Positions 1 through 8,187 of a stretch of 64,000 nucleotides of DNA are shown one piece after another (the stretch's first letter is position 1; each line of letters opens with the position of its first letter). Both the position numbers and the translations under genes were made by a program. Below the pieces are notes generated by a model. That model worked only from the letters and a program-made list of their open reading frames with translations, was not told the origin of the DNA and made no database searches. The DNA is from CAZEHO01 sp964511945 (lineage in GTDB: Bacteria > Actinomycetota > Acidimicrobiia > Spongiisociales > UBA11373). The stretch covers positions 375,076 to 439,075 of the forward strand of contig CAZEHO010000001.1 in assembly GCA_964511945.1 (NCBI GenBank). Reading direction: 5' to 3'.

Positions 1-1
1 C

Positions 2-808
2 TACGCCGGGGCCGAGGCACTGGCACCGGACAAGATGAGCCGGGTGCTGGCACGGGGTGCCGATAGTGCATACCGCTACATCGATGTCTCCATCGCCACC
101 CAGGCGGGAGAGGCGGGGGCCGAGGCACTCAGCAAGGGTCTCACCGCCGACTTCGCCGCGGTTTCGGCGATCGACGGAGTGACCGCGGTGGCCACCAACG
201 AGAACATCATCAGCGGCGGGGTCGTCGAGGCCCTGCAGTCGTCGCAGGCGTCCTCGCTCGTGCTGACGATTGCCGCTGCGATGGCGCTGCTGGTTCTCAA
301 CTTCCTCATCGAGTCCCGGCGGCCGTTCCTCGGGGTGATCACGATCCTGCCGGTGGCACTAGTGGTGCTCTGGGTCTTCGGCGCCATGGCATTGACCGGG
401 ATCTCGTTCAATCCGGTGACGGCGATGATCGCCGCCATCGCGATCGGGATCGGTGTGCCGTACACCATCCACATCACCCACCGCTATCAGGAGGACCGGG
501 TTCGGTTCGCTTCGCCCGAGGAGGCCATCCGGAGCACGATGACCCACACCGGAGGGGCGCTCGCCGGATCGGCGTTCACGACCGTGGCCGGGTTCGGCAT
601 TCTGGTCACGTCGACCCTCAAGCCGTTCCAGCAGTTCGGCCTGGTCGTCGGTTACGCCATCGGGTTTGCACTGATCGCGGCCGTCCTCGTGCTGCCCAGC
701 ATGCTGGTGCTGTGGGACCGCTGGCACCGCCGTCGCGGTGAAGTGGTCATTGACGAGGCGGCGTTGCATGGTGCCCTCGCCGGAAACGGCGATACGCTGC
801 CGGCATGA
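2..808 (+). CDS. RND/MMPL-superfamily exporter, C-terminal part (5' end outside window)
   Basis: The reading frame is open from base 2 and the start lies upstream, so only about 268 C-terminal residues are seen. They show the second membrane half of an RND-superfamily transporter: hydrophobic segments beginning near SLVLTIAAAM, FLGVITILP and NPVTAMIAAI, the family's GIGV-Y-IH segment followed by a HRY loop, then a Gly-rich pair of helices ending LVLWDRWHRR and a soluble tail. In most family members the helix motif reads GIGVDY; here it reads GIGVPY, so the usual proton-relay aspartate is a proline. Substrate cannot be told. The stop overlaps the next start (ATGA), indicating co-translation. 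Confidence 0.8.
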   Translation, partial: YAGAEALAPDKMSRVLARGADSAYRYIDVSIATQAGEAGAEALSKGLTADFAAVSAIDGVTAVATNENIISGGVVEALQSSQASSLVLTIAAAMALLVLNFLIESRRPFLGVITILPVALVVLWVFGAMALTGISFNPVTAMIAAIAIGIGVPYTIHITHRYQEDRVRFASPEEAIRSTMTHTGGALAGSAFTTVAGFGILVTSTLKPFQQFGLVVGYAIGFALIAAVLVLPSMLVLWDRWHRRRGEVVIDEAALHGALAGNGDTLPA

Positions 809-1293
809 CCGACGATCGGGAACGGCGCCGTCTCGAGATCCCGGATGATGTGGCGCGGGCGGAGCACATGCCCGGCGACCTGGACTCATCGCTCGTCGGT
901 CCCTATACGTTCCCGAGCCCGCGCCGGCGCCGGACTGCCGCAGCGGTGTTTGCCGTCGGTGCCGTCCTTGCCGGAGCAGGAGCCGTCGTCCTGGCCCCGG
1001 GACTCTGGGTCCTGACCGGCATCCTGGCCGCCATGACGCTGTGGAATTCGGTAGCTGCCTGGCCGCTGAATGTGGGCGATGCCGAGGCGCTTGATATCGC
1101 CAACAGGGAGACCGAGTTCGCCGTTGGACACGCATCCGCCGCGGTGGGGTTCGACGGGTGGCGGTCCCGGCCGGTGTGGAACGTGCTGGTGTTCTCGGCC
1201 GATGACCCGCCCTCGCAGCGGGGGCTGGTGCGGGTCGACGGCGTCGGCGGCCGGGTTCTCGGCTCACACGTCGAGGCCAACCCCGAGGTCTAG
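805..1293 (+). CDS. hypothetical membrane protein, 162 aa
   Basis: I do not recognise this protein. It starts at an ATG overlapping the stop of the transporter gene. The first 40 residues are charged and probably cytoplasmic (Arg-rich just before the membrane), residues about 43-90 form two hydrophobic helices separated by a short PGLW turn, and the remaining 70 residues are soluble. The coupling suggests a role with the transporter, for example as an accessory subunit, but that is inference. Its TAG stop is formed by the first three bases of the palindromic repeat at 1291-1460. Confidence 0.6.
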   Translation: MTDDRERRRLEIPDDVARAEHMPGDLDSSLVGPYTFPSPRRRRTAAAVFAVGAVLAGAGAVVLAPGLWVLTGILAAMTLWNSVAAWPLNVGDAEALDIANRETEFAVGHASAAVGFDGWRSRPVWNVLVFSADDPPSQRGLVRVDGVGGRVLGSHVEANPEV

Positions 1294-1460
1294 TGCCACG
1301 TCACAGAACGTTTGGCGGGTTCAGATGCGGCTCAGGACGCCTCCGGCTGTGTCCTCGCCCTTGACGCACGCATCCGAGTGCGCCTGCGGGACTGCGTCCT
1401 TGCCGGGCGACGCCCTGAGCTCGCCCTGAAACCTCGCCAACGTTATGAGACACGGCACTA
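1291..1460. repeat. palindromic TIR element A, copy 1 (MITE-like)
   Basis: The 170-bp stretch begins TAGTGCC and ends GGCACTA. Its outer ~30 bp are imperfect inverted repeats (left CAGAACGTTTGGCGGGTT, right AACCTCGCCAACGTTATG), and an inner pair (GCTCAGGACGCC / GGCGACGCCCTGAGC) continues the palindrome. A nearly identical start occurs at 63948 and a diverged copy at 15065. TA at both ends fits a TA target duplication as made by IS630/Tc1-type transposases; no ORF lies inside. It could equally act as a strong RNA hairpin after the upstream gene. Confidence 0.75.
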
Positions 1461-1482
1461 GCCAACAGCCAATAGGCGCTCG

Positions 1483-2085
1483 CTAGAGCACGTACTCCTC
1501 ACCGTCACGGTCGATGACCTCGATGGCGATGAGCAACTCGCCGCTGCTGGCCCACTTCTCGAGTATTGCTGCGGCTTGGATGTTGCAGCCGGCGCGAAAC
1601 AGCGCCCACGGCTCACCCTCGTGCGCGCTACCGATTGCAGCGGCGTACCCGGTCAGCCGCATCACATCGCTCCCACGGGCTTCGAACCCCTCGACCGACG
1701 TCACCGCCAGATCGAGCGCCTCAGAGGCGGCAACGATCCGGCGGGACACGGCCAACGGATAGAACCCCTCGTCCTCCGGTCCGCGGTGCGCCGCGGTGGC
1801 GTCGAATTCAGAGGCGAGGTGATCAATCGGATCGACCCCGGAGTCGGGGCGGGCGGCGGCGTCGACTTCGACCGCGCCGAGCATCGCAGCAGCGATGTCG
1901 AGTACCCGCTGCAGATCGGCGACGTCGTAAACCCAAGGATCCCCGTCGTCGTCCGCGTAGAACTCCACAAAGAGCTGGTCATCGTCGAGGAACGCGCATC
2001 CGACGACGGCGTCCTCCTCGAGCAGATCGACGACCGGGCCGTCCCAACCGGGACGGCTGCTCTCCTTGGCGACGAGAGAAGCCAC
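1483..2085 (-). CDS. hypothetical protein, 200 aa
   Basis: I do not recognise it. The protein is soluble, acidic at its N-terminus (several DDD/EED runs) and has no signal peptide or membrane segment. It starts at an ATG only 9 bp downstream of the citrate synthase stop on the same strand, so it is probably the last gene of the EF-G-like/gltA operon. The pattern of a short acidic domain followed by an alpha-helical half rich in Ala resembles no family I can name. The codon use matches the neighbours, which supports a real gene. Confidence 0.6.
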   Translation of the reverse strand: MASLVAKESSRPGWDGPVVDLLEEDAVVGCAFLDDDQLFVEFYADDDGDPWVYDVADLQRVLDIAAAMLGAVEVDAAARPDSGVDPIDHLASEFDATAAHRGPEDEGFYPLAVSRRIVAASEALDLAVTSVEGFEARGSDVMRLTGYAAAIGSAHEGEPWALFRAGCNIQAAAILEKWASSGELLIAIEVIDRDGEEYVL

Positions 2086-2094
2086 AGCCGCCGG

Positions 2095-3384
2095 CTAGCG
2101 CTCGTGGACGGCCGGGTACTCCCTGGGGGCGTACCCGGTGTAGATCTGCCGGGGCCGGCCGATCCGGGTGTTCGGATCCTCGGTCATGTCCTTCCACTGG
2201 GCGATCCAGCCGGGGAGGCGGCCGATGGCGAACAAGACCGTGAACATCTGCGTCGGGAACCCGAGCGCCCGGAACATGATTCCCGAGTAGAAGTCCACGT
2301 TCGGGTAGAGATTGCGCTCGACGAAGTAGTCGTCGGTGAGGGCGGCCTCTTCGAGCGCGAGTGCAATATCCAACAGGGGGTCGTTGGGGGCGATGAGATC
2401 GATGACCTCATGGGCCGAACTCTTGAGGATGCGCGCCCGGGGGTCGTAGTTCTTGTACACCCGGTGCCCGAATCCCCAGAGCCGGAACGGGTCGTTCTTG
2501 TCCTTCGCCTTGGCGATGAACTTGGCGGAGTCGCCCCCTTCTTCCTGGATGTGGTCGAGCATCTCGAGCACCCGCTGGTTGGCGCCGCCGTGGAGCGGTC
2601 CCCAGAGCGCGTTGATACCGGCGGCCACCGAAGCGAAGAGGTTGGCCCGACTGCTTCCCACCAGACGCACGGCCGAAGTGGAGCAGTTTTGTCCGTGATC
2701 GGCGTGGAGGATGAGGAGCACGTCCAGCGCCTTCGAGATCACCGGGTCGATCTCGAACTCCTCCGTCGGCAGCGCGAACATCATGTGGAGGAAACGGGCG
2801 GCGTATTCGAGCGTGTTCTTCGGGTAGATGTACGGCTGCCCCATCGACTTCTTGTAGGCGAAGGCTGCGACCGTGGGGAGCTTCGCCAGCAGTCGGATCG
2901 CCGCCTCCTCGACCGCTCGCGGGTCCTGCGGGTCGTGGAACTTCGGGTAGAACGTCGACATCGCGGAGACCGCCGACGACAGGATCGCCATCGGATGAGC
3001 GTTCTTTGGGAAGGCATCGAAGAGCCGCTTCATCTCCTCGTTGAGGAGGGTGTGGTAGGTGATCGTTTCGCGGTACGCCGTCAGCTCGCTCCGGGTCGGG
3101 AGCTCTCCGTGGAACAGCAGATACGCAACTTCGCAGAAGCTGGACCGCTCTGCGAGCTGCTCGATCGGGTAGCCCCGGTACATCAACTGCCCGGCCGCCC
3201 CGTCGACGTAGCTGACACCGCTCGAGCAGCTCGCGGTGTTGGCGAAGCCGTGATCCAGGGTGACCATGCCGGTGTCGGCGCGTAGCTGGTTGATGTCGAT
3301 TCCCTTGTTCCCGATCACGCTCTCGACGATGTCGAGGTCGTAGTCGGTGCCGTCGATGCTCAGCCTGGCCTGCCTGTCACCCAT
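2095..3384 (-). CDS. gltA: citrate synthase
   Basis: Citrate synthase condenses oxaloacetate and acetyl-CoA in the TCA cycle. The 429-aa length is that of the hexameric type II bacterial enzyme. Visible landmarks are the ADHGQNCST segment with a substrate-binding His, the GPLHGGANQ block with the catalytic His, and GFGHRVYKNYDPRA containing the third catalytic region; a conserved Asp lies in NVDFYSG. The N-terminal region (residues 1-60) carries the beta-rich extension seen in Gram-negative-type enzymes. The start ATG has an AAGGGGA Shine-Dalgarno. The gene lies 20 bp downstream of the EF-G-like gene, presumably in its transcript. Confidence 0.96.
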   Translation of the reverse strand: MGDRQARLSIDGTDYDLDIVESVIGNKGIDINQLRADTGMVTLDHGFANTASCSSGVSYVDGAAGQLMYRGYPIEQLAERSSFCEVAYLLFHGELPTRSELTAYRETITYHTLLNEEMKRLFDAFPKNAHPMAILSSAVSAMSTFYPKFHDPQDPRAVEEAAIRLLAKLPTVAAFAYKKSMGQPYIYPKNTLEYAARFLHMMFALPTEEFEIDPVISKALDVLLILHADHGQNCSTSAVRLVGSSRANLFASVAAGINALWGPLHGGANQRVLEMLDHIQEEGGDSAKFIAKAKDKNDPFRLWGFGHRVYKNYDPRARILKSSAHEVIDLIAPNDPLLDIALALEEAALTDDYFVERNLYPNVDFYSGIMFRALGFPTQMFTVLFAIGRLPGWIAQWKDMTEDPNTRIGRPRQIYTGYAPREYPAVHER

Positions 3385-3404
3385 CGGTCGGTTCCCCTTT
3401 CGGA

Positions 3405-5441
3405 TCAGTCGTCTTCTTCCGCTGCCTCCGCGACGACCCGCTGCATCTCCTGCGGCGGTGCCTCTTCGTAGTGGTCCAACTCCATCTCGAACGATCCGCG
3501 ACCGCTTGTGATGGACCGGAGGTCGATGCTGTAGCGCTGCATTTCCGCAAGCGGCACTTCGGCCTTGATCACCCGCAGCCCGCCCTCGGAATCCATCCCG
3601 AGGACCCGGCCTCGCTTCGAGTTGAGATCGCCGATGATGTCGCCCATCAGGTCCTCGGGCACTCGAACCGTCACGCTCATGATGGGCTCGAGCAGCGCAG
3701 GCTTCAGGTTCGGTGTGGCGGTCCTCACCGCCTGGATCCCGGCCATTCGGAACGAGAGTTCGTCGGAATCCACCGAGTGGTACTTCCCGTCGTAGACCGT
3801 TGCCTGCACGTCGACCACCGGATATCCGGCGACAATGCCGCGGTCCAGCGCTTCCTTGACGCCCCGGTCGACCGCCGGGATGTACTGGCGCGGGATCGAG
3901 CCACCCTTGATGGCGTCGACGAACTCGTAACCGGAGCCCGCCGGGAGCGGTGCGAACTTCAGGTAGGCGACACCGAACTGGCCGCGGCCGCCGCTCTGCT
4001 TCTTGTGCTTCCCTTCGACGTCGGCCGTGCCCTTGATGGTCTCCCGGTATGGGATCTTGGGCAGCGTCGTGTCGACTTCGACACCGAAGCGGGCCGCCAT
4101 GCGGTTGACCGTGACGTCGAGGTGGGCATCGCCCAGGCCCGAGAGCACGGTCTGATTGGTGTCCGCCCGCCGTTCGATCGTCAGCGTCGGGTCGTCCTCA
4201 ACGACACGCTGGACGGCCGTCGAGAGCTTTTCCTCGTCGGCCTGGGAGCGTGGCGAAATGGCCAGCGACATCGACGGTTTGGGCATCACCACCGGTTCGA
4301 TTTCGGCACCGGAACCGGCGCTGCGCAACGTGTCGCCGGTCAGCACCGTCTCGAGCTTGGCCACAGCAGCGATATCGCCGGCGACGATCTCCTTGACGTC
4401 GGCATGCTCCTTGCCGGCCATCGTGAAGAGATTGTGCATCCGGCCCTTGGACCCGAGCCGGGCATTCTCCAGTTCGGCGTCGAGTTCGACCCTGCCGGTG
4501 AACACCCGAAACAGCGAGATGCGGCCGACGTAGGGGTCGGACATCGTCTTGAACACGTACGCGACGACACCGTCGCCGATCTCGCCTGTCACCATCGGGG
4601 GCACCGGACGCTCCGAGGGGGCCGGCCCGTAGTCGACGATGAACTGGGCGAGACGGTCGATGCCGATGAGCCCGGTCGCAGAACCGCACAGCACCGGGAA
4701 GGCGGCTCCGTCGACCATTCCCTTGTGGGTGCCGCTGATCAGTTGCTCGCCGCTGGGCTCCTCGCCCTCGAAATAGCGTTCGAGCATCTCATCATCGGTC
4801 TCGACGACGGCCTCGACCAGCGCGGTGTGCAGGTTCTCCACCTCGTCTTCGACCTCGGCCGGCAAGTCGTCCTTGGACGCCTTGGGACCGCCGTCGTAGA
4901 GGAATGCCTCACCACCCACCAGGTTGGCGACACCCCGGAGATCTGCCTCGGAACCGATGGGCACCTGGAGGGGGGCAACCGCGGTTCCGAACACATCCTT
5001 CAGTTGGCCGAGCACCTCACTGTGGTTGGCGCGCTCCCGATCCAGTTTGCTGATGAAGAAGGCACGGGCGATATCTTCCTCTTCGGCGATACGCCAGATT
5101 GCCTCGGTCTGCACCTCGACGCCGTCGACGGCCGACACCACGAACAGCGCCAGGTCGGCGGCCCGCATTGCTGCTCGGACCTCTCCGACGAAGTCGGAGT
5201 ACCCCGGGGTGTCGATGATGTTGATCTTGCAGCCATTCCATTCGAACGGCGCCAGCGCCAGGTTCACCGACGATCCACGCGAGATCTCCTCGGGATCGAA
5301 GTCGGTGACGGTGTTCCCGTCTTCGACGCGACCCATGCGGGTGGTCACGCCGGCGGTGAAGAGGAGGGCCTCGGCGAGTGCAGTCTTGCCGCTGCCGCCG
5401 TGGCCCACAAGGACGACGTTACGGACCTGTTCGGAGCCCAA
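3405..5441 (-). CDS. elongation factor G-like GTPase (EF-G2 type)
   Basis: This 678-aa translational GTPase has the domain order of EF-G: G domain with P-loop GHGGSGKT (13-20) and DTPG (77-80), then domains II to V ending with the domain IV/V repeat. The G4 motif, normally NKxD, reads SKLD (131-134). Together with length under 690 aa and position outside the str operon, this points to the EF-G-like paralog common in actinobacteria (FusA2) rather than the main elongation factor; its exact role is not settled. The start is TTG with a GGAGG Shine-Dalgarno just upstream, and a TAAACT -10 box lies at 5470-5475. Followed by gltA. Confidence 0.88.
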   Translation of the reverse strand: MGSEQVRNVVLVGHGGSGKTALAEALLFTAGVTTRMGRVEDGNTVTDFDPEEISRGSSVNLALAPFEWNGCKINIIDTPGYSDFVGEVRAAMRAADLALFVVSAVDGVEVQTEAIWRIAEEEDIARAFFISKLDRERANHSEVLGQLKDVFGTAVAPLQVPIGSEADLRGVANLVGGEAFLYDGGPKASKDDLPAEVEDEVENLHTALVEAVVETDDEMLERYFEGEEPSGEQLISGTHKGMVDGAAFPVLCGSATGLIGIDRLAQFIVDYGPAPSERPVPPMVTGEIGDGVVAYVFKTMSDPYVGRISLFRVFTGRVELDAELENARLGSKGRMHNLFTMAGKEHADVKEIVAGDIAAVAKLETVLTGDTLRSAGSGAEIEPVVMPKPSMSLAISPRSQADEEKLSTAVQRVVEDDPTLTIERRADTNQTVLSGLGDAHLDVTVNRMAARFGVEVDTTLPKIPYRETIKGTADVEGKHKKQSGGRGQFGVAYLKFAPLPAGSGYEFVDAIKGGSIPRQYIPAVDRGVKEALDRGIVAGYPVVDVQATVYDGKYHSVDSDELSFRMAGIQAVRTATPNLKPALLEPIMSVTVRVPEDLMGDIIGDLNSKRGRVLGMDSEGGLRVIKAEVPLAEMQRYSIDLRSITSGRGSFEMELDHYEEAPPQEMQRVVAEAAEEDD

Positions 5442-5469
5442 GAGAACCTCCAGGTGGTGGGGCGCAACG

Positions 5470-5475
5470 AGTTTA
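5470..5475 (-). promoter_or_regulatory. -10 box of EF-G-like/gltA operon
   Basis: On the minus strand the hexamer reads TAAACT, 28 bp before the TTG start, leaving room for a short leader with a GGAGG ribosome site. It is the only good TANNNT match upstream of this operon. Confidence 0.5.
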
Positions 5476-5592
5476 GGGCGCTGGGCGAAGGGTCGATGTG
5501 GGCGTTGTGTGTGATTCCGCGCAAATACCGCCTGTGGTGTCTCGGCGACCGGTCCCGGCGCCGTCTCCGAGAGCAGCCGAGGTGGCGTGTGG

Positions 5593-5598
5593 TAGCTT
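5593..5598 (+). promoter_or_regulatory. -10 box of the PIM operon
   Basis: TAGCTT lies 10 nt before the GTG chosen for the CDP-alcohol phosphatidyltransferase, a distance that predicts a leaderless or almost leaderless mRNA and supports the GTG over the upstream in-frame start at 5498. Confidence 0.5.
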
Positions 5599-5608
5599 GG
5601 CGGGCACC

Positions 5609-6202
5609 GTGCTGGACATTCGCGCCCGCAAGCACACTTCGCGCGCCGTCGACCCGATCGCCCGGGCTGCGGCGAAGATCGGCCTGACCCCGTCGATCGT
5701 GACTCTGCTCGGCCTCGCCATCACGATCGCCGGCTCGGTCCTGCTCGCGCTCGGCCACGTCGCTTGGGGGTGCGGCACCCTGGGCTTCGGGGCGCTGCTC
5801 GACATCCTCGACGGGGTCCTTGCCCGGGTTACCGGCACCGAAAGCATCCGGGGCGCTCTCCTGGATTCATTCACCGACCGCCTCGGAGAAGTGGCGATCT
5901 GGACCGGATTGGCCTTCTACCTCGCCGAGGAGTCCGAGCCGACTCTCGTCATGCTGTCGATTGCCGGACTTGCCGGCTCGCTCCTGATTCCGTACCTGCG
6001 GGCCAAGGCTGAGGGATTCGGCGTCGAAGGCAAGGGCGGGATCATGGGCCGGGCAGAGCGACTGCTCCTCTTCGGCTTCGGAATCGGGCTGAGCGGTCTC
6101 GGCCTGCCGACTCTCGAAGTCACGATCTGGGGGCTCACCGCACTGGTCTGGCTGACGGTCGCCCAGCGGTTCTACCGCACCTGGGTGCAACTGCGTTCGT
6201 GA
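5609..6202 (+). CDS. pgsA: CDP-alcohol phosphatidyltransferase (phosphatidylinositol-phosphate synthase type)
   Basis: A 197-aa membrane enzyme of the CDP-alcohol phosphatidyltransferase family. The signature D-x2-DG-x2-AR-x8-G-x3-D-x3-D is complete, with Asp65, Asp68, Gly69, Ala72, Arg73, Gly82, Asp86 and Asp90, and six hydrophobic segments can be traced. The next two genes are patA- and pimA-like, the order of mycobacterial pgsA1-patA-pimA, so the substrate is most likely inositol-1-phosphate (or inositol) with CDP-diacylglycerol, feeding PIM synthesis. The GTG start follows a TAGCTT -10 box; an ATG at 5498 in the same frame would add an unlikely Pro/Arg-rich stretch. Confidence 0.85.
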   Translation: MLDIRARKHTSRAVDPIARAAAKIGLTPSIVTLLGLAITIAGSVLLALGHVAWGCGTLGFGALLDILDGVLARVTGTESIRGALLDSFTDRLGEVAIWTGLAFYLAEESEPTLVMLSIAGLAGSLLIPYLRAKAEGFGVEGKGGIMGRAERLLLFGFGIGLSGLGLPTLEVTIWGLTALVWLTVAQRFYRTWVQLRS

Positions 6203-7080
6203 AGCAGACGCTCGGCTATCTGACGTATCGGGTCCTCGCCGGACTCTTCGGACTGCTCCCCGAGCCGGTTATGCGCCGCATTGGGCTTGGCCTCGGATAT
6301 GCGGCGTCGTATCTGGCCCGGGGCAAGTTCCGGATGGCGGTGCGTCACCAGCGCCGTGTGCTCGGTGGTGAGGGCGATCCGGTTCGTTCTGCGCGAAGGG
6401 TGTTTGCCCAGTACGGCCGCTACTGGGCCGAGACCTTCTGGCTTCGGCCCCGACGCCGCGACTTCCTGATTCGCAACAGTGACGTTCCCAACGTCGAGTA
6501 CCTCCACGCCGCAGCGACGTCGGGTCGCGGATTGATCCTCGCACTCCCACACGTCGGCAATTGGGAGGTGGCAGGACTTCGCTCTGCCTACGAGGGTGCC
6601 AGGGTGCTGGCCGTCGCAGAGGCGCTGTCCAACGAGAAGGTGATCGATTGGTTCGTCCGGATGCGGGCGATCATGGACATCGACATCGTGCTCGCCCGCC
6701 GAGGCGCCCGGGTGACCGCGGCACTCCAGGAGCGCCTCGAAGGCGGAGGGACGGTGGCCCTGCTCAGCGATCGCGATCTCAAGCGGCGTGGCATCCCGGT
6801 GAGGATGTTCGGTGAGGAGACCACCCTGCCGGCGGGTCCGATCTCCCTTGCGGTCAAGACCGGGGCCGATGTGCTTCCCGTGGGCACCTACTTCCGCAAG
6901 GGCGCCGGGCACACGTTCGTGGTCTATCCGCCGGTCGTCATCCCCGAAGCCGACACGGTCGAGGAGCGGATTCGTCTCGGGTCGCAGAACCTTGCCGACG
7001 ATCTGGAGGACATCATTCGCAAGGCTCCCGACCAGTGGCACCTGCTGCAGCCGAATTGGCCAAGCGATTTCGAAGCATGA
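6199..7080 (+). CDS. patA: phosphatidylinositol mannoside acyltransferase (LpxL/HtrB superfamily)
   Basis: 293 aa. The family's catalytic H-x4-E is seen as HVGNWE with His118 and Glu123, followed by the SDRD region near residue 195 and a GPxxLA block (AGPISLAVKTGA). A hydrophobic N-terminal helix (residues 9-20) anchors it at the inner face of the membrane. In mycobacteria the homologue acylates mannose of PIM1/PIM2 with palmitoyl-CoA; the same role is inferred here from position between pgsA and pimA. GTG start overlapping the previous stop (GTGA). Confidence 0.85.
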   Translation: MKQTLGYLTYRVLAGLFGLLPEPVMRRIGLGLGYAASYLARGKFRMAVRHQRRVLGGEGDPVRSARRVFAQYGRYWAETFWLRPRRRDFLIRNSDVPNVEYLHAAATSGRGLILALPHVGNWEVAGLRSAYEGARVLAVAEALSNEKVIDWFVRMRAIMDIDIVLARRGARVTAALQERLEGGGTVALLSDRDLKRRGIPVRMFGEETTLPAGPISLAVKTGADVLPVGTYFRKGAGHTFVVYPPVVIPEADTVEERIRLGSQNLADDLEDIIRKAPDQWHLLQPNWPSDFEA

Positions 7081-8135
7081 GAGTCGCGGTAGTTTCCCCG
7101 TACGATCTCGATGCGCCCGGCGGCGTCCAAGACCAGGTGATCGCGCTGGTCGAGGGATTGCGTGCCGACGGTGCCGGGGCGTGGGCAGTGGCTCCGGGCA
7201 GCGGCGGTCCGGAGGGCACCCGTCACGTCGGCGGAATTGTGCGGTTGCCGGCGAATCGGTCCACTGCACCCATCTCACTGAACCCGATGACAGCGAGGCG
7301 GGCGGTCGAAGCCGTTGCCGACGCCGACGTCGTGCATCTGCATGAACCGCTGATGCCGATGGTCGGTCCGGCGGTATTGCGCCGGGCAGTGCCGCCGGTG
7401 GTTGCCACCTTCCACGCCGATCCCTCACCGCTGGTGCGGACCCTGTATCGGGGGGCGGCGATTGCGCTGCGGAGGCTGCTGCACCGGGCCGCGGTCGTCA
7501 CTGCGGTGAGCCCGGTGGCCGCCTCGGCGCTGGCCGGCATCACCGAACCACGGATCATCCCGAACGGGATCGACATCGCCGGCTACCGGGGGGATCGGAG
7601 CCGCCGCAAGCGGGTGGTGTTCCTGGGCCGGGACGAACCTCGCAAGGGCCTGGATCCATTGCTGCAAGCATGGCCTCTGGTGCACGCTGCCCGGCCGGAA
7701 ACCGAGCTGCGCGTGCTCGGCACCGAACGAGCCGGCGGCCCGAATGGGGTGGTATTCCTCGGACGGGTCCCTGACGATGTGAAGCGCCGTGAACTTGCCG
7801 AAGCGGCGGTCTTCTGCGCCCCGAATCTGGGGGGCGAGTCGTTTGGAATCGTGCTGGTCGAAGCAATGGCAGCCGGCTGTGCACTGGTCGCCAGTGAGCT
7901 CGAGGCCTTTCGCGCCGTTGCCGGTGATGCGGCTCGTTATGTCCCGCCGGGAGACGCGACCCGCCTCGGGGCCGTCCTCGGGGAGCTGCTCGACGACGCC
8001 GAGGCGTGCCGCAGCCTGGGTGCGGCAGGTGTCGAGAGAGCGCGCCGGTTCGATCTCGCCACGATCCGCGCGGACTACACGGCGGCGTACCGCGATGCGA
8101 TGGCGGCTGCCGGGACCGCTCCCGACTCACGGTAG
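7077..8135 (+). CDS. pimA: phosphatidylinositol alpha-mannosyltransferase (GT4)
   Basis: A 352-aa GT-B glycosyltransferase of family GT4. The N-terminal GGVQ loop (residues 15-18) and the C-terminal E-x7-E motif (Glu254 to Glu262, ESFGIVLVE) are the acceptor/donor binding signatures; the second Rossmann half starts near VVFLGRDEPRKGL. It should transfer mannose from GDP-mannose to phosphatidylinositol on the cytoplasmic face. The ATG at 7077 overlaps the patA stop; an earlier in-frame ATG at 7035 would only add residues read from inside patA. Confidence 0.87.
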   Translation: MRVAVVSPYDLDAPGGVQDQVIALVEGLRADGAGAWAVAPGSGGPEGTRHVGGIVRLPANRSTAPISLNPMTARRAVEAVADADVVHLHEPLMPMVGPAVLRRAVPPVVATFHADPSPLVRTLYRGAAIALRRLLHRAAVVTAVSPVAASALAGITEPRIIPNGIDIAGYRGDRSRRKRVVFLGRDEPRKGLDPLLQAWPLVHAARPETELRVLGTERAGGPNGVVFLGRVPDDVKRRELAEAAVFCAPNLGGESFGIVLVEAMAAGCALVASELEAFRAVAGDAARYVPPGDATRLGAVLGELLDDAEACRSLGAAGVERARRFDLATIRADYTAAYRDAMAAAGTAPDSR

Positions 8136-8151
8136 ACACCATCCCCGGCAG

Positions 8152-8157
8152 TACAAT
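8152..8157 (+). promoter_or_regulatory. -10 box upstream of pdxST
   Basis: TACAAT lies 30 bp before the pdxS GTG. A purine-rich AAGGAG at 8173-8178 follows, so this unit has a short leader with a Shine-Dalgarno rather than a leaderless start. Confidence 0.55.
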
Positions 8158-8187
8158 CGGGAGCCGGATCGTAAGGAGCAGTCGTTC

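Noticed and set aside
1459..1480. TAGCCAA, CAGCCAA, TAGGCGC as a ninth heptad array
   Set aside because: Only two good units beside the TIR element; too short to separate from chance.
1576..5687. Long + strand ORFs of 569 and 738 aa opposite gltA and the EF-G-like gene
   Set aside because: They are antisense shadows of well-conserved genes, produced by high GC and third-position bias; their translations resemble no protein family.
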